From positions 2,318,411 to 2,368,437 of the forward strand of contig CP070806.1 of assembly GCA_020343675.1 (NCBI GenBank): a DNA stretch of 50,027 bases, in the 5' to 3' direction. The notes below the pieces were generated by a model. It ran no database searches. It saw only the letters and a list, made by a program, of their open reading frames with translations, and was not told where the DNA came from. Numbering within the stretch: the first letter of the stretch is position 1; every line of letters begins with the position of its first letter. This document shows, piece by piece, positions 32,525 to 40,886 of this stretch. The position numbers and the translations under genes are program-made. This DNA comes from Phycisphaerales bacterium. Its GTDB lineage: Bacteria; Planctomycetota; Phycisphaerae; Sedimentisphaerales; Anaerobacaceae.

Positions 32525-34408
32525 TCAATCCCGGCTCTTCTCTATGGCGGCCGGGGCGCCGAAGTATCTTTTCAGTTGCTCGGCATCGAATTTGAGCTTT
32601 CGGTCGTAGGTATAGACGCCATTGACCTCCTGCTCGACATCGGTGAGCTGCGTATAGCAGAAGCCCGCGATGTTGGGATGGTCGGTGAGAATCCGGGTCA
32701 GCTCGCCAATCAGCTCTTCGACCTGCTCGGCGGTCTTGCCGTATCCCCACTTGCTCCTGCTGTCACCGGCAGGTTCTTTGTCGGCGTGTTCTTTAGTCCA
32801 GAAAGTCCCGCCATATTCGTCCACCGAATAAGGCTGCCCCTCGTAGGGCGCGGAAATCTCGCCGAAGCGTACAAAAACGTCTTCGGCGCCGGGCGCAACC
32901 GACGCGTAACGCTGCCGGAACGTCTCGGGGTTCTGGTCGTAGTCATGGACGGTGCAAATGTCCGTCTCGACGTGGACATATCCGCTGCAATCATTGATCG
33001 GGCGCGTCGGATCCAGCGCGCGGGTCAGGTCCACCGTTTCCTTGACGGCCCGGCGGTGCGTCTCGAAACGAGCGTTCGCCGCTCCGCGCGTCTCATTGAA
33101 CGGAGTCCAGGCCAGAATGGATGGGTGATTCAAGTCTCGCATGACCACCTCGCGCCATTCACGTTGATGATTGTGCACGCCCTGCGGGTTGGCGAACGAA
33201 TGCGCGCCGCCCCAGTCGCAAAACTCGCCCCAGGTCAGGTATCCGAGCCGGTCCGCCCAGTAGTGGAAGCGCTCCTCGAAGACTTTCTGATGGAGGCGCG
33301 CCCCGTTGAATCCAACCGCCATCGAGCGTTCGATATCCGCCTTGAGCTCGGCGTCGCTGGGCGCCGTCCAGATGCCGTCGGGATAGAAGCCCTGGTCCAG
33401 GACGTGTCGCAGGAAGATCGGCTTGTTGTTCAAATAGAACTTGTTACCCTCGATGTGAAACTTGCGCAGCCCGGCATAGCTGTCCACCGAATCCACAACC
33501 CGGTTGCCTTCGGTCAGCTCGAATCGGAGTTTGTAGAGGTAAGGGTCGGCGGGGCTCCAGGGCCGGGGATTCTTCACCTTGAGCACGTGAGCAATGCCGC
33601 CGGCCGCGGAGGCGCGAACCGAACTGAGCCTCTTGCCATTGGCCGAAAGAAGCGTCGCTCGAAATCCCAGGCCGCGTTGGCTGCTGCTGACCACAGGCGT
33701 CAGAACGAAACGACCGTTGTCGAGGTCGGGCACGATGCGAACGGATTCGATGAAATCTTCCGGCCGGGCCTCCAACCAGACCGTTTGCCAGATACCGGTC
33801 GTGCGCGTGTACATGACGCCATAGGATTCGAGCCTTTGGCTCTGCTTTCCAGAGGGCTGGACGTCGGAACGCACATCATCGAGCGCACAGACGACCAGAT
33901 CGTTCCGGCCCTGGCGCAGTGCGTCGGTAATCTCGAAGCAGAAGGACGAAGAACCTCCATAGTGCCGGCCGACGGCGCTTCCGTTCACCCAGGCGCGGCA
34001 GTCATAATCCACAGCTCCGAAATGAAGAAAGACGCGCATGTCGTCCCACTGGTCGGGGACGCTAAAGGCCCGATGATACCATACCGCGGGGATGAAGCCC
34101 GTGTGCTGGATGCCCGAGAGCTTGCTTTCGGGACAGAACGGAACGACGATCTTTTTATCGAAGCCCGACGGATCTTTGGCCCAGTCTCGTTCGACGCCGA
34201 CCCGGTCGAAGTCAGACGCAAAGTTCCACAGACCGTTTAAGTTCAGCCATGCTTCCCGATAGAACTGAGGCTTCGGGTGTTCCGGACGAGGGATTTGTCT
34301 GTCCGCCGCTTCCGCCGATAAGGGCCCGAGCGCGAGGACAAACAACGGCAGCAAGAATAAAGACCGAGCCTTTTGGCGCAGAGTTCCAAACGGGCTAAGA
34401 CTTCTCAT
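32525..34408 (-). CDS. GH2-family beta-glycosidase, secreted
   Basis: The 627-residue protein has a signal peptide (SLFLLPLFVLALGPLSAEA), a sugar-binding jelly roll (WLNLNGLWNFASD, then YDCRAWVNGSAVGRHYGG), an Ig-like domain and a TIM barrel. In the barrel Glu439 (AWTPFNETRG) is the expected acid/base and Glu531 (YSVDEYGG) the nucleophile. Family members are beta-galactosidases, beta-glucuronidases and beta-mannosidases; the exact specificity is not visible. The ATG at 34408 follows AGGTGA. It lies 44 bases after the GH-A gene. Confidence 0.92.
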   Translation of the reverse strand: MRSLSPFGTLRQKARSLFLLPLFVLALGPLSAEAADRQIPRPEHPKPQFYREAWLNLNGLWNFASDFDRVGVERDWAKDPSGFDKKIVVPFCPESKLSGIQHTGFIPAVWYHRAFSVPDQWDDMRVFLHFGAVDYDCRAWVNGSAVGRHYGGSSSFCFEITDALRQGRNDLVVCALDDVRSDVQPSGKQSQRLESYGVMYTRTTGIWQTVWLEARPEDFIESVRIVPDLDNGRFVLTPVVSSSQRGLGFRATLLSANGKRLSSVRASAAGGIAHVLKVKNPRPWSPADPYLYKLRFELTEGNRVVDSVDSYAGLRKFHIEGNKFYLNNKPIFLRHVLDQGFYPDGIWTAPSDAELKADIERSMAVGFNGARLHQKVFEERFHYWADRLGYLTWGEFCDWGGAHSFANPQGVHNHQREWREVVMRDLNHPSILAWTPFNETRGAANARFETHRRAVKETVDLTRALDPTRPINDCSGYVHVETDICTVHDYDQNPETFRQRYASVAPGAEDVFVRFGEISAPYEGQPYSVDEYGGTFWTKEHADKEPAGDSRSKWGYGKTAEQVEELIGELTRILTDHPNIAGFCYTQLTDVEQEVNGVYTYDRKLKFDAEQLKRYFGAPAAIEKSRD

Positions 34409-34452
34409 GAGTTCACCTTTCATTAGCTGTCAAGGACCTGGGCCGAATGTTA

Positions 34453-35865
34453 TCAGTTTGAGTCAAAATAGTCAACAAGGGCATAGGTCTCGTCGTTGAG
34501 GGCCTTCATGTCTTCAAGAAGCGTGGCATAAGGATTGAATCGATAGTCAACGATTCCCTTGTTCGAATCGCGGTTGGAGGGATCCGTGCTCAGATCTTCC
34601 GGATTATTGTCTCTGTACTTGAACCAGTGCCAGCCCACGCACGATTTTGATTCGAGCAATCCCATCGTAAAATGCTGATAGAATCGTGCCCTGTCCTTCT
34701 GCGTCGGGACCAGCCAGCCGGCACCGGAATTGTTGGCCAGGCCGACATCATGGCCCTTGGCGTAGAATTCCGTAATCACAAATGGTCTGCCCGATTCGCG
34801 GCTCCACATAGCCATTCTTGCGGGATCCGGACCCCATGCACCGTAATAGTTCACCGCAATGACATCCAGAAACTTGCCGGCCACTCTGAACAGACTGGGC
34901 AGACTCAGCGCTCGCCCGTGGAGCCTTGAGCCCAGGCATAAATGGTGCGGATCGCAGCCTCGAATGGCCTGTGTCGTTATTCGGTAGTATCTTTCCACTG
35001 CATAGTCGAGGAAAGCCGCGCGATCGGTGTCGGTAATGTTATCCGCTTTCGCTCCTGCGCCCTTGCGTGCATCGAGCCATTTCCTGGCTGCCTCATATCC
35101 GTATCGGAGGTCCGGATGATTCACGTCGAGTTGAAGCGATCTGTCCAGCATGTCGGTGACGATGGGCAATTCGTTGTCTGAAAAGTGCCCGATCAGCCAC
35201 GGATCGTCGCGGCTTGCGGCAAGCTGTGCGGCGTAATCGCTGCAAAAGCTCTCGAAATCCGGATGGAATACCGGAATGCATCGGTTCGGATATCCCAGAT
35301 GCCCCGGTTCCTGTCGGACGAGATCTTTCGATCTGCCGAAAGACCCCATGAAATTCCAGGACAGCGTATAGGCAAGCCGATGGGGCGCCTTTTTCAAGAG
35401 CTCCGTATCCGACCAGCCTCCTGTTCCGTTGAAGCCGTGCCGGGCAAGAAGCTCGGTGGAGAACTCTGCCCACTTCCGGGGCGTGCGAAACGTCTTTTTG
35501 ACGGGCTCCTGACTGATCTCGGACTTTCCAATGTTCACCGAGCAGACACCGATGTTTATGAAGAAGTGGCCTTCGGGATCAATGAGCCACCATCGGCCGG
35601 CAATCTCCTTGGGATAAAAAAAGCCTGTCGCTTCAGCCTGCTTGTCTGCCCTGCCGCCGTATCTGCTGGCAGTGATTTTCTTCGAGCCCGGCTGAAAACC
35701 ATCCAGCAATTCCAGCGTGCGCGTTTCACGCAGCGTCCAGTCCTTATCCGTCGGCTTCCTCTTGGCCGGAACCTCGATATATTCTTGCTCATGGGCCTGC
35801 CGGCCGGCTGCCACCGTGCCAAGAAACACCGCTACGAGAATAGAAACGAAGGATGTTTTACGCAT
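34453..35865 (-). CDS. Clan GH-A glycoside hydrolase, agarase-like, secreted
   Basis: The 470-residue protein has a signal peptide (FVSILVAVFLGTVAAG) and a TIM barrel beginning FFYPKEIAGRWWLIDPEGH and INIGVCSVNIG. Glu232 in GHFSDNELP and Glu366 in PFVITEFYAKG are placed like the acid/base and nucleophile of clan GH-A enzymes. The pattern resembles proteins annotated as agarase or GH50/GH86 relatives, but in a GH10 neighbourhood a hemicellulose substrate is equally possible. The ATG at 35865 begins the signal peptide directly; a ten-codon extension would overlap the GH10 gene. The ribosome binding site is weak, so translation may be coupled to the GH10 gene that ends ten bases before. Confidence 0.75.
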   Translation of the reverse strand: MRKTSFVSILVAVFLGTVAAGRQAHEQEYIEVPAKRKPTDKDWTLRETRTLELLDGFQPGSKKITASRYGGRADKQAEATGFFYPKEIAGRWWLIDPEGHFFINIGVCSVNIGKSEISQEPVKKTFRTPRKWAEFSTELLARHGFNGTGGWSDTELLKKAPHRLAYTLSWNFMGSFGRSKDLVRQEPGHLGYPNRCIPVFHPDFESFCSDYAAQLAASRDDPWLIGHFSDNELPIVTDMLDRSLQLDVNHPDLRYGYEAARKWLDARKGAGAKADNITDTDRAAFLDYAVERYYRITTQAIRGCDPHHLCLGSRLHGRALSLPSLFRVAGKFLDVIAVNYYGAWGPDPARMAMWSRESGRPFVITEFYAKGHDVGLANNSGAGWLVPTQKDRARFYQHFTMGLLESKSCVGWHWFKYRDNNPEDLSTDPSNRDSNKGIVDYRFNPYATLLEDMKALNDETYALVDYFDSN

Positions 35866-35875
35866 TGTTGAAGTC

Positions 35876-37195
35876 TTACACTTCCATGTGGACATCTATT
35901 TTCTCCATTGCAGTTCTATCAAGCCGGAAAGTACCTGTCAGCTTCCTGCCGTCAACCTGTGCGGCCACTTCATAGTCTCCGAGAAAACCCCGGAATCGGG
36001 CTTCGCCCTCGGCCTGGATCGCCGCCTCGGTTTGCGTCCACCATCGGTTCCTGATGAGTTCTTTCAATTTGTCGTATGCAGGTTTGGGGGTCATATCCTC
36101 ACGCACGAGGCCGGCCGGCGCCCGCTGCCACGCGTTCTGGTCGGTGAAATCCCACCAGGTGATGGCCTCGACGGCCGGGTGCGAGAACAGGAGGCGGTAA
36201 AACTCGGCAACGTGCTTCGCCTGGCTTCTCTCTCCTTCGGCCGTGGTCGCCCATCCCCGGTCGCTTTTTGGCCCTGAGACTACGGTCGTCTCGGTAAAGT
36301 GCAGCGGCTTGTCGAATTTGGCGAAACGCTCACAGGCTTGCCACGCCCGCAGTGATCCCCAATAGCCGCCGTGCATATGTGATTGAATGCCGACGACGTC
36401 ATAAAGAGGCCGGCCGCTTTCACCAACCAACTCGGAAATCACTTTGTCGGCGTAGGCCGCGTCCGTGCGGTAGTCGTTGATCAGCAGCGTGGCGTTCGGA
36501 TTGGCCTGCCGCGCCACCTTGAAAGCCTCTCTGACATATGGCCCGACTCCCATTTTGCGGATCGCCTCCGTCAGGACCGGCGCCCGCTTTTGAATCTCCT
36601 CCCGGTCATAGTGCGTGGCCTCATTGACGACGTCCCAGATATCGATGTCTCCTTTGAACTTGCGGACGCACCGGCCGATGCGTTTGAACTGGAGCTGCAT
36701 GGCCGTCTCCGGATCTTTGGGCAGCCAGCGCGGGTCCACATAGTTCCAAGCCAGAGGATGCCCCTTGGTCGTAACGTTGCGTGCCTTGCACCAGCGAATG
36801 ATTTCCTCAGTGCGCGCATCGTCCGGCTCACCGAGCCTGCGTTCGTAGTTCCACCAGTAAAAGGGCAGCGTCGCAAAATTCAACAGCGCAGCGAACTGCT
36901 CGGCATAAGCGGTGTTGTCCTCCGGCGTTTTGCAGCGATTCAGCTTAAAGATGTTGCAGCCAAACAGAAACTTGTGCCGCTCCTGTGTTATCTTTACCGG
37001 AATGCCGCGGGCCAGCGTTCGCCCATCGGGGCCAATCAGCTTCAATGCGGCGTCACCCTTACGATGCTTCTCAATCCGTTCGTCGGCTTGCGCAAGAATC
37101 TGGACTTTCTGGCTTTCTGCAGCCGGCAGCAGCCTCGAAGAAGCCAGCCAGACTGCGCCGCATCCTGATGTCTTGAGAAATCCACGCCGATCCAT
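35876..37195 (-). CDS. GH10 endo-beta-1,4-xylanase, Tat-type leader
   Basis: The 439-residue protein begins MDRRGFLKTSGCGAVWLAS, a twin-arginine-like leader, followed by a short beta domain (about 35-75) and a GH10 barrel. It shows FKLNRC, TKGHPLAWN, DIWDVVNEATH with acid/base Glu192, and LHFTETTVV with nucleophile Glu302, followed by ITWWDFTDQNAW. It cleaves internal xylan bonds. AAAGGAGGG precedes the ATG by six bases. The isomerase-like gene ends 17 bases upstream. Confidence 0.94.
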   Translation of the reverse strand: MDRRGFLKTSGCGAVWLASSRLLPAAESQKVQILAQADERIEKHRKGDAALKLIGPDGRTLARGIPVKITQERHKFLFGCNIFKLNRCKTPEDNTAYAEQFAALLNFATLPFYWWNYERRLGEPDDARTEEIIRWCKARNVTTKGHPLAWNYVDPRWLPKDPETAMQLQFKRIGRCVRKFKGDIDIWDVVNEATHYDREEIQKRAPVLTEAIRKMGVGPYVREAFKVARQANPNATLLINDYRTDAAYADKVISELVGESGRPLYDVVGIQSHMHGGYWGSLRAWQACERFAKFDKPLHFTETTVVSGPKSDRGWATTAEGERSQAKHVAEFYRLLFSHPAVEAITWWDFTDQNAWQRAPAGLVREDMTPKPAYDKLKELIRNRWWTQTEAAIQAEGEARFRGFLGDYEVAAQVDGRKLTGTFRLDRTAMEKIDVHMEV

Positions 37196-37212
37196 AACAC
37201 CCTCCTTTGACC

Positions 37213-38652
37213 TTAAACGGCCTCATTGACCATATTGATGTCTTTGTACTTGCAGAAAGAGCGAAGCTCTTTTGTGACGTCCCCGTAGCACGTCTGGCGA
37301 TGCAATCCACTCGACCAGTTTTTCCACAGCTTCTCCACGTCGCCGTCCACCCTGACGGTGATTTTGGTCCGGCAGCCCCTGTCGATGTCGGGCGCGCCGA
37401 TAATCTCACCCGTGAAGTACGGCAACAAGTCGGTCCCCACCAGCTTTGCCTGTGTCACCTTCCGGCCCGCCTGCATGAACACCTGCGGCACCACGCCTTC
37501 CTGCCGTTCCATGACTGTTCGCAGCTTGTATGGGTCCGCCGGCTTGCCGGGGCCATCCATTTTCGTTGTGCCCAGACAGTGAGCTAAGATGATGCTGTTT
37601 TTGGATTCGTCCACGGTCGGGTCACTGATAAATCCCGGTCTGCCGGTAAGCCCCTGGAAGATAATATGGGTCATCGCGGACTGCAAATCCGATTCGCAGA
37701 TTCCGCCCAGTCCTATGTTATTGAGCCGCGTGAAGCCAAGGCAGGGATAGGCGGGAAGCATGATGGTCTTGTCCCACATGGTGCCATAACAATCGATGGT
37801 CAGAACTGTAGCGTTTTCTTCATTGAGCAGATTCTCAAAGGCCAGGGCCAGTTTGCACGACTTGAACACCTCGGCCGGCGAGGGTTCGACAAGCTCTTTG
37901 GCTTCTTTGATCCAGCGTTCGGTTTCGGCCTTGGCATCGCTTTGACCTATGGCATTGTACGCCTCAAGCACTCGTTCGCGAGCGATTTGTCTGATCGCCG
38001 TACCGAATTTCTCTTTTACATCGTTTGCGTATCTGTCAAAAGACCGGGTCGTCGCGTTGAGGATCGTCGCTTCCCTCAAGTGATGAATCGCCCTGAAGGG
38101 TCTTAGGGCTACGGCTAATTGTCCGTAATCGCTGGTGAGCATGCACTCCAATTTGGCTCCGAGCTCCTGCTGCTGCAGGGCGCCGAAGCCGGTCCAGCCG
38201 TGCCCCGAGTACGGAGCGGCAAAAAGGACGGTCGGCTTGCCCACACTGAGAATTTCGTTGAGAATCGGCCTGATGCCAATGTTGAAATGGATGGCCAGGA
38301 TGCCGTCAACATCCCGGAGTCTGCTCTTGAGGGGCCTGATCTGCTCCGGAGACGAAACCAGTTGGTCGATGACGAAATCGACGTCCGACAACTCGTTCCC
38401 GAGCTTGGCGAACTGCGATTCGTAGAACCGAATCTCATTCCTGAAATCCAGTTTCGGCTTGGGCCACAGACCGTGCGAGGTGCCCATATAGAATCGGGCG
38501 ACTTTGACCTTGGTCCCACGGCAGCCCGGGCTGATGAGCCTCGTGCCGGCTCGGCGCGCACCGAGCGCCGCAAGGCCCGGCCCGGCGAGGCTCAAAGCCC
38601 CCCCTGCTACCGTCAATTGCACGAATCTTCTCCGGCTGACTTGCTTGTCCAT
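37213..38652 (-). CDS. L-fucose/L-arabinose isomerase-like protein with Tat leader
   Basis: The 479-residue protein starts with a clear twin-arginine leader (SRRRFVQLTVAGGALSLAG). The body resembles the fucose isomerase family: RDVDGILAIHFNIGIRPI (N-terminal domain) and a C-terminal part with NNIGLGGICESDLQSAMT and SDPTVDESKNSIILAHC. Classical members are cytosolic aldose-ketose isomerases with Mn-binding acidic residues. Possible ligands here are Glu and Asp in AFENLLNEEN and CESDLQS, but I could not confirm the full metal site. GGAGG precedes the ATG. It is the first gene of the seven-gene carbohydrate series. It could be an exported sugar-binding or lyase-like relative rather than a true isomerase. 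Confidence 0.7.
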   Translation of the reverse strand: MDKQVSRRRFVQLTVAGGALSLAGPGLAALGARRAGTRLISPGCRGTKVKVARFYMGTSHGLWPKPKLDFRNEIRFYESQFAKLGNELSDVDFVIDQLVSSPEQIRPLKSRLRDVDGILAIHFNIGIRPILNEILSVGKPTVLFAAPYSGHGWTGFGALQQQELGAKLECMLTSDYGQLAVALRPFRAIHHLREATILNATTRSFDRYANDVKEKFGTAIRQIARERVLEAYNAIGQSDAKAETERWIKEAKELVEPSPAEVFKSCKLALAFENLLNEENATVLTIDCYGTMWDKTIMLPAYPCLGFTRLNNIGLGGICESDLQSAMTHIIFQGLTGRPGFISDPTVDESKNSIILAHCLGTTKMDGPGKPADPYKLRTVMERQEGVVPQVFMQAGRKVTQAKLVGTDLLPYFTGEIIGAPDIDRGCRTKITVRVDGDVEKLWKNWSSGLHRQTCYGDVTKELRSFCKYKDINMVNEAV

Positions 38653-38728
38653 TGTGGCCTCCTTCTTGTACTGTTTCGCTGACCCTTTATGGTACTATAC
38701 GCATTTGAACCGGCAGGTTCGCCGCACG

Positions 38729-40852
38729 CTACAGATCCACTTTTGAAAGGTTGGCGTATTTTACCATCAGGGATTTTGTCTGTCCAGAATTGAACTTGAC
38801 CGAGACCACGCTGTTCTCGCCCATGTCGGAGAACTCCCTGACTCTGCCCAGCCCGAAGATGTCGTGTCGCACCAACTGCCCAGGCTTGAAACGGGCCGCC
38901 GGCTCGCTCAGGTCGTAATCATCATATTCGATTTGGCGGTTTTCCTCCGTAAGGTCAGCGCCCAGCTCGAAAAGAAACTGCGACGGGATCGCCCGCAGAA
39001 ATTGGCCCCGCACCGTTCGATAGCGGGCGTAGCTGATATACAGGCTCGTCTTGGCGCGGGTGATGCCGACAAAAAGGAGCCTGCGTTCCTCCTCCAATTG
39101 CTCGTCGTCCTCGCCCGTGTTACTTCTCTCGTGGGGCAATAAGCCCTCTTCGACGCCGACCATGAAGACGCGCTCGAATTCGAGGCCCTTCGCGGCGTGC
39201 AGAGTCATCAGCGCGATCCGGTCGCCGACTGCGTCGTAGGCGTCCGCATCGCTGAACAGCGATATTTGGTGCAGGTAGTCGATCAGTGAGGGCTGCTCGG
39301 CCTGCTGGTCGTATTCGGCGGCGCTGTTGATCAGCTCGTTGATATTCTCCAATGCATTGACGCCCTCGGCGCCGGCGGCGCGAAGCGACTCGGCCAGCCC
39401 CGATTCGGTCAGCACGCGTTCGGCTAAGGGCGCGACCATGCCGGCGACGTCTTTGTTGAATTGTCCGAGCATAGTCGCAAAGACAGCCAGCCTGGCCCGC
39501 GCGGCCCTGGAAAGCAATTCGATGTCACCCGACCTCTTCAGGGCCTCGAAGAAGCTGATGTTGTTGCCGGCGGCATGGGCCCGGACCCGGTCGGTTGTCG
39601 TTCTTCCTATGCCGCGTGCCGGCGTGTTGATGATACGCAAGAGTGCAATTTCATCGTTCGGATTGACCAGGACTTTCAGATATGCGAGCAGATCGCGGAT
39701 TTCTTTTCGCCTGTAGAATTCCACGCCGCGAACGATCTGGTACGGCATCTTGTCCTTGATGAAGGCTTCCTCGAGCGCGCGGCTCTGGGCATTGACGCGG
39801 TAGAAGACGGCAATGTCACTGAGCGACGTGCCCTGGCCGGCCAGATCCTTAATCTGCCGGGCGATGGCCCGGGCCTCTTCGTTTTCATCTTCGAAGCCCG
39901 TTACGAGAATTGCCTCGCCCTCGGCTCGTGTTGCGATGAGCTTTTTTTCTTTTCGGTTCTGGTTGAAAGCAATCAGGCAATCCGCAGCCGACAGAATATT
40001 TGGCGTGCTGCGAAAATTCTCCTCTAATTTGACGACGGTCGCCTCGGGCCAATCCTCTTCAAAGGCCATGATGTTGCGGATGTCGGCCCCGCGCCACCGG
40101 TAGATGGACTGGTCTGGATCGCCCGTGGCGCAAATGTTACTGTGCTGGGCGACAAGCGCCTTGGCGATCCTGTACTGGGCGTGGTTGGTGTCCTGATACT
40201 CGTCGATGAGCAGGAACTTGAAACGGTCTGAAAGCTGTGAACAGACATCGGGACAATCGCGCAGCAGGAAGGCGGTCTTGAGCAGCAAATCATCGAAATC
40301 CAGGCCATTGCGCTGCCGCAGAAGGCGTTCATAGCCCACATAAACCTCGGCCAACGTCCGGGTGAAGAAATCGTCCGCCTCGCTGCTGAAGGACTCGACA
40401 TCCACGAGCTTGTTCTTGAGCGTTGAAATCGCAGCCAGCATCCGGCCCGGCGGAAAATTCGTCGCGTCAAATCGGCACTCCTTGATGGCCTCTTTGATGC
40501 ACCGCGTCTGGTCGGCCTCATCGTAGATGGTGAAGTTCCGTTCGATTCCCGCCTGCTCCGGGTATTGACGAAGTATCCTGACGCACAGCGAGTGATACGT
40601 GCTGATATGAGCGCCGGCGGACGCCCCGAGAGCGACGGCCCGCTGGCGCATCTCCTCGGCGGCCTTGTTGGTGAAAGTGATCGCGCAAATGTTGTATGGG
40701 CGGACGCCCGATTCAATGAGGGCTGCGATTCGATAGGTGATCACGCGGGTTTTGCCGCTTCCCGGGCCGGCAAGAACGAGCAGCGGACCTTCAATGTGAA
40801 AGACAGCTTTTCGCTGCGAGGGTGTCAGTTGTCGCGAGAGTGCCTCGTGCAT
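38729..40852 (-). CDS. pcrA: UvrD/PcrA-type superfamily 1 DNA helicase
   Basis: The 707-residue protein has the full SF1A motif set: LTPSQRKAV (Q motif), LAGPGSGKTRV (Walker A), AITFTNKAAEEM (Ia), FLLIDEYQDTN (II), GDPDQSIYRWRGA (III), ALMTLHAAKGLEFERVF (V) and EERRLLFVGITRAK (VI). The C-terminus (PGQLVRHDIFGLGRVREF) is the Tudor-like fold of PcrA and UvrD that binds RNA polymerase. It unwinds DNA in repair and at stalled forks. It is the last gene of the minus-strand series that begins with the SPFH genes. Confidence 0.96.
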   Translation of the reverse strand: MHEALSRQLTPSQRKAVFHIEGPLLVLAGPGSGKTRVITYRIAALIESGVRPYNICAITFTNKAAEEMRQRAVALGASAGAHISTYHSLCVRILRQYPEQAGIERNFTIYDEADQTRCIKEAIKECRFDATNFPPGRMLAAISTLKNKLVDVESFSSEADDFFTRTLAEVYVGYERLLRQRNGLDFDDLLLKTAFLLRDCPDVCSQLSDRFKFLLIDEYQDTNHAQYRIAKALVAQHSNICATGDPDQSIYRWRGADIRNIMAFEEDWPEATVVKLEENFRSTPNILSAADCLIAFNQNRKEKKLIATRAEGEAILVTGFEDENEEARAIARQIKDLAGQGTSLSDIAVFYRVNAQSRALEEAFIKDKMPYQIVRGVEFYRRKEIRDLLAYLKVLVNPNDEIALLRIINTPARGIGRTTTDRVRAHAAGNNISFFEALKRSGDIELLSRAARARLAVFATMLGQFNKDVAGMVAPLAERVLTESGLAESLRAAGAEGVNALENINELINSAAEYDQQAEQPSLIDYLHQISLFSDADAYDAVGDRIALMTLHAAKGLEFERVFMVGVEEGLLPHERSNTGEDDEQLEEERRLLFVGITRAKTSLYISYARYRTVRGQFLRAIPSQFLFELGADLTEENRQIEYDDYDLSEPAARFKPGQLVRHDIFGLGRVREFSDMGENSVVSVKFNSGQTKSLMVKYANLSKVDL

Positions 40853-40886
40853 GCCTCAAAACGCTCATGCGTGCCCGGTTCATAGA

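Noticed and set aside
32576..34240. Long plus-strand frame (554 codons) opposite the GH2 gene
   Set aside because: It is antisense to a gene with clear catalytic motifs, has no family features and arises from GC-rich third codon positions.
36383..37168. Plus-strand frame of 261 codons opposite the GH10 gene
   Set aside because: It is a mirror frame of a gene with complete GH10 motifs and has no ribosome binding site.
28349..40852. Gabija-like system made of the OLD-type ATPase and the UvrD helicase
   Set aside because: The two genes are more than 9 kb apart in different transcription units, and the helicase has the full housekeeping PcrA layout with the Tudor-like end.
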